Positions 59,298 through 64,000 of a stretch of DNA of 64,000 nucleotides are shown here, piece after piece. Every line of letters begins with the position of its first letter. Positions within the stretch are counted from its first letter, which is position 1. This stretch comes from Acidobacteriota bacterium (GTDB lineage Bacteria; Acidobacteriota; Terriglobia; Bryobacterales; Bryobacteraceae), in the NCBI GenBank assembly GCA_018268935.1, contig JAFDVS010000068.1, positions 29,048 through 93,047 on the forward strand. The letters run 5' to 3'. Both the position numbers and the translations under genes were made by a program. The notes beneath the pieces are model-generated. The model saw only the letters and a list, made by a program, of their open reading frames with translations, made no database searches and was not told where the DNA came from.

Positions 59298-59531
59298 TTA
59301 GGAAGGTTGTACGCCGCGGGGTTTGGGCGCGGCATCCTGGCTGCTGAGCAGCATGGTGAAGACTACTTTCTCAAATAGGGTGGTATCGACATCGGCACGG
59401 CTGACGGCTGCGAAAGTACGCGCGAAGCGGCAGGCTCCGGAGGCAGCGGATTTGGCTTGAAGTGCGAAGACGCCGAGAAGCGCCGCAACAGTTGCGACTT
59501 GTAATGTTTTTTTGATTGCCTTGCTTCTCAT
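59298..59531 (-). CDS. Small exported protein, unknown function
   Basis: 77 aa. MRSKAIKKTLQVATVAALLGVFALQAKSAASG is a good signal peptide; the mature part of about 45 residues ends in PKPRGVQPS and contains SRADVDTTLFEKVVFTML. No family is recognised. The ribosome-binding site is weak, so expression is uncertain, but an intact signal peptide at the start argues for a real gene. Confidence 0.5.
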   Translation of the reverse strand: MRSKAIKKTLQVATVAALLGVFALQAKSAASGACRFARTFAAVSRADVDTTLFEKVVFTMLLSSQDAAPKPRGVQPS

Positions 59532-59586
59532 GTCTATACAGACGGGAGAGCGGGGGATACGGTTAGCGGGATTGTGTAAACCTTTG

Positions 59587-59889
59587 TTAAGAGGCGAGGG
59601 CGGCGCGGAGGTCGCGGTCGAAGGCGCGGAGGGTGAGGACTTGCTCTTCGGTGGCTTCGAGTTCCAGGCCCTTGGCTATGAACACCATGCGTGCCGAGCG
59701 TTCCATCAGTACGGCCATCCCGCGATCGGTGAGCAGGCCGGCTGAGCCGATGCGGCCGAAGCCTCCGGCGCGGGTGCGCTCGACGAGGGAGATGAAGCCG
59801 TCGCGTTCGAAGACGAAGTGGTTTTCGATTTGGGTGATCGGCAGCAGTTGAATGTTGGCCGCAGCCAGACGGGCGAGGATCTCTTCCAT
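59587..59889 (-). CDS. Conserved protein of unknown function downstream of the bifunctional nuclease
   Basis: 100 aa, soluble, alpha/beta. ILARLAAANIQLLPITQIENHF, then FERDGFISLVERT, GRIGSAGLLTDRGMAVLM and EATEEQVLTLRAFDRDLRAAL. No known motif. Its ATG overlaps the upstream stop (TAATG), so it is translated from the same message as the BFN nuclease and miaB. Confidence 0.72.
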   Translation of the reverse strand: MEEILARLAAANIQLLPITQIENHFVFERDGFISLVERTRAGGFGRIGSAGLLTDRGMAVLMERSARMVFIAKGLELEATEEQVLTLRAFDRDLRAALAS

Positions 59890-60374
59890 TACATCTTGTA
59901 GCGGCCGAGGTCCTCATCGTTGAGGTTCTCGAGCCAGCGGCGCAGTTCGTCGTTGTTGACGCGGTCAGAGACGGTGTTGGCCATCTTGGAGGATTTGAGG
60001 ACGGTGTCGTCGACGAAGATGGGGCAATCGAGGCGCAGAGCGAGAGCGAGGGCATCGGAGGGGCGGGAATCGACGGTGATCAACTCGCCATCCTTTTCGA
60101 GCCAGATGAGGGCGTAGAAGGTATCGTCTTTGAGTTCGCTGACGACGACCTTGCGGACGCAGGTATCGAGGCCGATGAGCAGGGTCTTGATGAGATCGTG
60201 CGTCATGGGGCGTGGGGTGGATACCTTTTCGATCTCGAGGGCGATGGCGTTGGCTTCGTAGATGCCGACCCAGATGGGCAGGATGGAGTTGCCGTTGGTG
60301 TCCTTCAGGATGACGATGGGCATGTTGGTGACGGGATCCATCATCAAGCCCCGGATTTTCATTTCCACTTCCAT
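59889..60374 (-). CDS. Bifunctional nuclease family (BFN/DUF151) protein
   Basis: 161 aa from the ATG at 60374 with AAAGGA upstream. KIRGLMMDPVTNMPIVILKD, LPIWVGIYEANAIALEIE, THDLIKTLLIGL and SRPSDALALALRLDCPIFVDD define DUF151, whose plant members are nucleases acting on both RNA and DNA. Bacterial roles are unclear. It lies 11 nt after the miaB stop (60386) and overlaps the next gene by 1 nt, so all three probably share a transcript. Confidence 0.9.
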   Translation of the reverse strand: MEVEMKIRGLMMDPVTNMPIVILKDTNGNSILPIWVGIYEANAIALEIEKVSTPRPMTHDLIKTLLIGLDTCVRKVVVSELKDDTFYALIWLEKDGELITVDSRPSDALALALRLDCPIFVDDTVLKSSKMANTVSDRVNNDELRRWLENLNDEDLGRYKM

Positions 60375-60385
60375 GGTGATTCCTT

Positions 60386-61696
60386 TCAGACGGCTTCGCC
60401 GACGAGTGAGTTGGGGCCCGCTCGCAGGACGCGGACGGAGAGATATCGGCCGGTGAGAGATTCTTCCGTGGGTTGCGGCGTGGTGAAGTTGAGAGTCTTG
60501 TGCTGGGTAGTGCGGCCGATCCACTGGCCGGTCGCTTTGTTGAAACCTTCGACCATCACTTCCTCGACGTGGCCGATGTAATCGGCGTTGCGGCGGAGTT
60601 GGATGGTGCGCTGTTTTTCCTGGAGGATGGTGAGGCGGCGGCCTTTTTCGCCGTCGGGGATGTGGTCGTCGAGTTTGAGGGCGGGGGTGTTGGGGCGCTG
60701 CGAGTATTTGAAGCTGAAGATGGAGTCGTATTCCACTTCGTCGAGGAGGGCGAGGGTTTGTTCGAAGTCGCGTTCGGATTCGCCGGGGAAGCCGACGATG
60801 ATGTCGGTGGAGATGGCGATGTTGCGGTGGGAGTTCTTCATCCACTCGATGCGGCGCATGTAGTCTTCGCGGGTGTAGAGGCGCTGCATGGCGGCGAGGA
60901 CGTTGTTGCTGCCGGACTGGACGGGAAGGTGAACCTGGTTGCAGAGGTTGGGGTTCGCGTCCATGGCGTCAATGATATCTTTTCCGAAGTCGCGGGGGTG
61001 GGAGGTGGTGAAGCGGACGCGGCGGATGCCGTCGACGCGGCCGACGGCGTCGAGGAGTTGGGCAAAGGTGAGGGCGGCGGGGGACGGGTCGCGGTAGGAG
61101 TTGACGTTCTGGCCGAGGAGTTGGATTTCGGAGTAGCCGAGTTCGGCGAGTTCGCGGGTTTCGCGGAGGACGCTTTCCGAGGTGCGGCTGCGCTCAGGGC
61201 CGCGGGTGTAGGGGACGACGCAGTAGGCGCAGGCTTTGTCGCAGCCTTCGATGATGGTGATGTAGGCGCGATGCGGGTTATCGCGGCGCGTCATTGGTGT
61301 TTCGAAGGTATCTTCGGTATCGAGGCTGAGGCCAGTGACTCGGCGGTTGCCGGTTTCGAGTTGGACGAGGAGTTGCGGCAGGTGGTTATAGCTGGCCGAG
61401 CCGCAAACGAGCGAGACGTGGGGCGCTTTTTCGAAGATGCGCTCGCCTTCCTGCTGGGCGACGCAGCCGAGGACACCGAAGGTCTTGCCTTTGTTTTTGC
61501 GTTTGAACTCCTGGAGGCGATTGAAGACCTTTTGTTCGGCCTTATCGCGAATGCTGCAGGTGTTGTAGAGGACGAGGTCGGCTTCCTCGGGGGATTCGAC
61601 CTGGCCGTAGCCTTTGTCGATGAGGGTGCCGATGACTTTTTCCGAGTCATGGGCATTCATCTGGCAACCGAACGTTTCGATGTAGAACTTCTTCAT
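60386..61696 (-). CDS. miaB: tRNA-2-methylthio-N6-dimethylallyladenosine synthase
   Basis: 436 aa, normal length. The N-terminal UPF0004 domain has the second cluster Cys in FGCQMNAHDSE, YNTCSIRDKAEQKV and VLGCVAQ. The radical SAM motif is GCDKACAYCVVPYTRGPERSR, and a C-terminal TRAM domain ends near GRYLSVRVL. It adds the 2-methylthio group to i6A37 of tRNAs reading UNN codons. The downstream gene is BFN, followed by a small unknown gene. Confidence 0.96.
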   Translation of the reverse strand: MKKFYIETFGCQMNAHDSEKVIGTLIDKGYGQVESPEEADLVLYNTCSIRDKAEQKVFNRLQEFKRKNKGKTFGVLGCVAQQEGERIFEKAPHVSLVCGSASYNHLPQLLVQLETGNRRVTGLSLDTEDTFETPMTRRDNPHRAYITIIEGCDKACAYCVVPYTRGPERSRTSESVLRETRELAELGYSEIQLLGQNVNSYRDPSPAALTFAQLLDAVGRVDGIRRVRFTTSHPRDFGKDIIDAMDANPNLCNQVHLPVQSGSNNVLAAMQRLYTREDYMRRIEWMKNSHRNIAISTDIIVGFPGESERDFEQTLALLDEVEYDSIFSFKYSQRPNTPALKLDDHIPDGEKGRRLTILQEKQRTIQLRRNADYIGHVEEVMVEGFNKATGQWIGRTTQHKTLNFTTPQPTEESLTGRYLSVRVLRAGPNSLVGEAV

Positions 61697-61741
61697 GAGC
61701 CCTTTTCTTTATTATAAGGTCATGAAGGGCCGGGAAAGGAT

Positions 61742-62323
61742 CTAGCCGCCGGCCTGGAGGCCCGCGTCACTGCGGACGGCGGACAAGGGGAAAGGGAGGG
61801 CGCAGAGTTTCGCCAGTTGTTCTCTGCTGAGGGGCGGCGGTTGGGTTCGTTTTGTAATGGGGAGTGGTTTGGCGAGGGAAGGCGGTTCCTCGGGGGCGCG
61901 GCGGGCGGCGGCGGTTTGGTTTTCCTGGAGGAGACGGTAGGCGCGGAGGAAGGCGCGGTGCTGATCGGCCTTGTGGCGGAGGAGTTTGCGGACGCGGTCC
62001 GGGATTTCGTCGGCGAGGAGCATGCCGGTGGTGGCTCCCGCGGCGATGAGGAGGCGGTCAATGATGCTGAGCTTCCAGGCGGCGGCGGTGAGGTCGCGGA
62101 AGAAGATTTCCTGCAGGACGCCTTGGGGGTTGATCTGGGAGCGGAGATCGGCTTCGAGTTGTTCGAAGAGGGGGCGCTCTTCGGGGGAGAGGGGAACGTA
62201 GCGGGCGGAGAGTCCGTATTTGCAGGAGTTCTGGGCGCTGGCGGCTTTGCCTGCCTCGGTGCGAGGACCGGTGGAGAGTTGAGCGTTGGCCTGATTGGCG
62301 ATGACTTGCTGGGGAGTGGCCAT
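61742..62323 (-). CDS. Acidobacterial 'ANAQLSTGPRT' family protein, function unknown
   Basis: 193 aa. The opening MATPQQVIANQANAQLSTGP, then RTEAGKAASAQNSCKYGLSA, is a signature I associate with a widely repeated protein family in Acidobacteria and some other phyla, often in many copies per genome. The rest is helical and charged (QLEADLRSQINPQGVLQEIFF, ADEIPDRVRKLLRHKADQHR). No catalytic residues are known. The small flanking gaps show no terminal repeats that would mark it as mobile. Confidence 0.78.
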   Translation of the reverse strand: MATPQQVIANQANAQLSTGPRTEAGKAASAQNSCKYGLSARYVPLSPEERPLFEQLEADLRSQINPQGVLQEIFFRDLTAAAWKLSIIDRLLIAAGATTGMLLADEIPDRVRKLLRHKADQHRAFLRAYRLLQENQTAAARRAPEEPPSLAKPLPITKRTQPPPLSREQLAKLCALPFPLSAVRSDAGLQAGG

Positions 62324-62423
62324 GGGTTTAAAGAGGTCCTTTCTGTTGGGGAGCGTGGCATTATCATGGGGATTATTTCAAGAGGGGGTTGGCGTAAAGG
62401 ATTGAAATTGATGGAAAAATAAT

Positions 62424-63317
62424 TTATTTAATGCGGCGATTTATTGTTTTGCAGAGGGCGAGGGCGGCGAGAACGAGGGCGGCGGTGGCGGGTTCGGGGA
62501 CATCGGAGTTGGGGGCGACGATGACTTCGAAGAAGGATTGTCCGGTGGTGACGCTGAAGGGATCGCCGACGAAGGCTTGGCCGCCGGCTTCGGTGCTGGA
62601 GTAGGTGTAGACGAGGAGGCGATAGTCGAAATCCATGGTTTCGCCTGGTAAGAGAATGCCGAGTGGGGCCCAGCCTTCGATGATGGGATAAGTAACTTTG
62701 TCGTATTGATCGGTGGTTGCTCCGCCATGAGTAAAAGCGGCGAGCTGGCTGGATTCCTTGAGGTCGGATACTTCTGCGCGTTTCTTGCTGAGGTGCGCCC
62801 AGTAGGAGAGAGGTGTGTCGGAAACGAGAAGATCGCCGTTGTCGAGGTATTGTGATGTTTCGAGGCGGACTTCGGTGTAGGCGTGGGAGAATTCCCCGAA
62901 TTGCGTGACCCAGAGCTCCATTTGCGGGATTTTGTAGTTGAAGGCGAGGGGGGCGGGGGCGTTGCCGGTGTTGAAAACAGTAAAGGTGAAGTTGACGACG
63001 GCCATGGGGATTTCGTAGTCCGGATTGGCGGCGAAGCGCATGCCTGTAACGCCGGCGCCCATCTCGCCGTTGCCGGTGCCGAAGGCTGAGGCGAAGGCAT
63101 CGGAATGCTGGTTGGTTGAGTCCAAGGTGAACTTGCCCCAGGTGGGGATGTTGCTGAAGACCTCGAGCTTGGTGGGGTCTGCGAAGGGGAGTGTGCCGTA
63201 GTGAGCGGTTGGGCTACTGGGGAAGGCATAGCTGGATCTGACGAAGATATCGCTGTATTCGATGCCGGCGGTGGCGTTGCAGGCGAGGAAGAGGGAAAGG
63301 AGAGTGAGCCGTTTCAT
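62424..63317 (-). CDS. PEP-CTERM sorting domain protein
   Basis: 297 aa. A signal peptide (LTLLSLFLACNATAG) is followed by an extracellular beta-rich domain of about 245 residues (IFVRSSYAFPSSPTAHYG, FTVFNTGNAPAPLAFNYK, IPQMELWVTQFGEFSHAY). The C-terminus VPEPATAALVLAALALCKTINRR is a PEP-CTERM anchor for exosortase. Function unknown. A low-GC patch lies just past the stop (about 62395-62423, on the minus-strand 3' side), unlike the flanking sequence. Confidence 0.9.
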   Translation of the reverse strand: MKRLTLLSLFLACNATAGIEYSDIFVRSSYAFPSSPTAHYGTLPFADPTKLEVFSNIPTWGKFTLDSTNQHSDAFASAFGTGNGEMGAGVTGMRFAANPDYEIPMAVVNFTFTVFNTGNAPAPLAFNYKIPQMELWVTQFGEFSHAYTEVRLETSQYLDNGDLLVSDTPLSYWAHLSKKRAEVSDLKESSQLAAFTHGGATTDQYDKVTYPIIEGWAPLGILLPGETMDFDYRLLVYTYSSTEAGGQAFVGDPFSVTTGQSFFEVIVAPNSDVPEPATAALVLAALALCKTINRRIK

Positions 63318-63380
63318 TGTTTGTTTTGAACCTCCGACTGGTACATAGGCAGACGGAGGTGGAAACGGCTCAGGATTTTT

Positions 63381-64000
63381 TTATTTGGGTGCGCGGGTGA
63401 GGCGCGTGATCCACTTGTCGACTTCTTTGGGCTTGAGGACGGATTCGATTTCGAGTTTGGGGATCATGGCGGCGAAGGTGCGCTGGGCGGGCCAGATGCG
63501 GGGGTAGGCAGGGGGGCCGAGGAGGATGACGCGGCGTCCTTCGAAAGTGGCAATGTCGGAGGGTTTGCCTTCGTTCCAGATCCAGTGATCGGAATCGGCT
63601 TGACCGGTGGGGAGGTGGCCTTTGGCGTCGAGGGCGGTGTAGTTATAAAGGTTCCAGCAGCCGGTGACGGTTTCGCACGATTGCTGCGGGCCGGCGGGGT
63701 CGAGGACGCTGGCGGCTTTGGGGGAGAGGCGTGGTTGGGAGGCGCCGGGGAAGTCGCGCATGAGGAGCATGTTGAGGGCGAAGTTGACGTCGACGCCGGA
63801 GATGCGTGCGGTGATGCCGGTGTGCTCCGTGGGATGGAGGACGAGGATGGGTTCGTTATCGAGGACGGAGAAGGCGGTTTCGAGCCAGTAGGCGAGTTCG
63901 TTGGTTTGGGTGAGGTGTTCGCTGAGTGTGCGGATTTCGGGATGTGCGGCGCGAAGGGCGGGGCTGGCGGTGAACATGGCGATGGCGCCTTTGCCGAAGC
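63381..64000 (-). CDS. Partial protein of unknown function (N-terminus beyond window)
   Basis: About 206 residues are visible; the reading frame runs off the right edge without a start codon (FGKGAIAMFTASPALRAAH continues upstream), so the ATG at 63977 is probably internal. Visible parts include YWLETAFSVLDNEPILVLHP, VNFALNMLLMRDFPGASQP, FEGRRVILLGPPAYPRIWP and RTFAAMIPKLEIESVL. I do not recognise a family, and no transmembrane segment is visible in this portion. Confidence 0.7.
   Translation of the reverse strand, partial: FGKGAIAMFTASPALRAAHPEIRTLSEHLTQTNELAYWLETAFSVLDNEPILVLHPTEHTGITARISGVDVNFALNMLLMRDFPGASQPRLSPKAASVLDPAGPQQSCETVTGCWNLYNYTALDAKGHLPTGQADSDHWIWNEGKPSDIATFEGRRVILLGPPAYPRIWPAQRTFAAMIPKLEIESVLKPKEVDKWITRLTRAPK

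Overview
The window is 64 kb of a GC-rich bacterial chromosome. It is densely coding, with many 1-20 nt gene overlaps, and I see no rRNA, tRNA, insertion sequence, prophage or CRISPR array. Gene content points to an Acidobacteriota member, probably close to Bryobacterales/Solibacter. The pointers are an Oar-like TonB-dependent receptor with a carboxypeptidase-type N-terminal domain, a PadR regulator fused in operon to a long ADOP-type FtsX/MacB permease, several formylglycine sulfatases, two PEP-CTERM proteins, an ECF42-type sigma factor with a YCII partner, and many exported enzymes with Tat-like RR-F starts. This assignment is inference, because no marker gene was compared.

Layout. 1-4.6 kb: exported TIM-barrel sugar isomerase/epimerase (cut by the left edge), START-like exported protein, PhoD phosphatase, gamma-glutamyltransferase. 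4.6-5.4 kb: dispersed double-hairpin repeat, then a Phd/VapC-type toxin-antitoxin pair. 5.3-8.5 kb: polytopic membrane protein and ATP-type PEP carboxykinase. 8.5-11.1 kb: exported protein, PHP phosphoesterase, SGNH hydrolase, second repeat copy. 11-18.2 kb: glycerol kinase, sulfatase with HEAT repeats, TIM-barrel isomerase, YkgJ-type Cys-cluster protein, exported FAH-fold enzyme, tandem universal stress protein. 18.3-21.7 kb: PAS/sigma-54 activator, thioesterase, bestrophin, third repeat copy, small membrane protein. 21.8-28.4 kb (minus strand): RpiB-like protein, DeoC, GAF/PP2C phosphatase, LysA, sulfatase, BrnT/BrnA. 28.4-33.9 kb: NicO-family metal exporter, frameshifted tsaD, alpha/beta hydrolase, Mrp ATPase, hairpin cluster. 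33.9-38 kb (minus): MscS channel and a partial Tad pilus set (tadC, tadB, and a cpaB fused to a secretin-like domain). 38-45.6 kb: unknown protein, Oar-like receptor, PadR, ADOP permease. 45.9-51.2 kb (minus): tightly packed run of YCII protein, ECF42 sigma, PH-domain protein, SDR, sugar-binding lipoprotein, Ldh-family dehydrogenase, exported protein. 51.3-54.1 kb: exported protein, rpsU, glgC. 54.1-55.6 kb (minus): ECF sigma, membrane protein, secreted ExbD-like domain. 55.6-58.5 kb: alkyltransferase-like protein, exported HAD dehalogenase, ABC exporter. 58.5-64 kb (minus): two PEP-CTERM proteins, BFN nuclease with miaB, small proteins, and a partial gene at the right edge.

The strongest unusual signals are: a double-hairpin intergenic repeat in three copies whose stems differ by compensatory base changes; a second hairpin-forming repeat in three copies; an RpiB-like protein with the active-site Cys changed to Asp and an extra N-terminal segment, next to a DeoC with a Cys-rich N-terminal segment (both recall microcompartment-associated enzymes, though no shell gene is present); a CpaB-secretin fusion; a secreted ExbD-fold protein in an ECF sigma operon; exported versions of FAH-fold and HAD enzymes; a one-base frameshift in tsaD; and a change of sign in GC skew at about 48-51 kb. 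No single large undescribed system can be demonstrated from the sequence alone.
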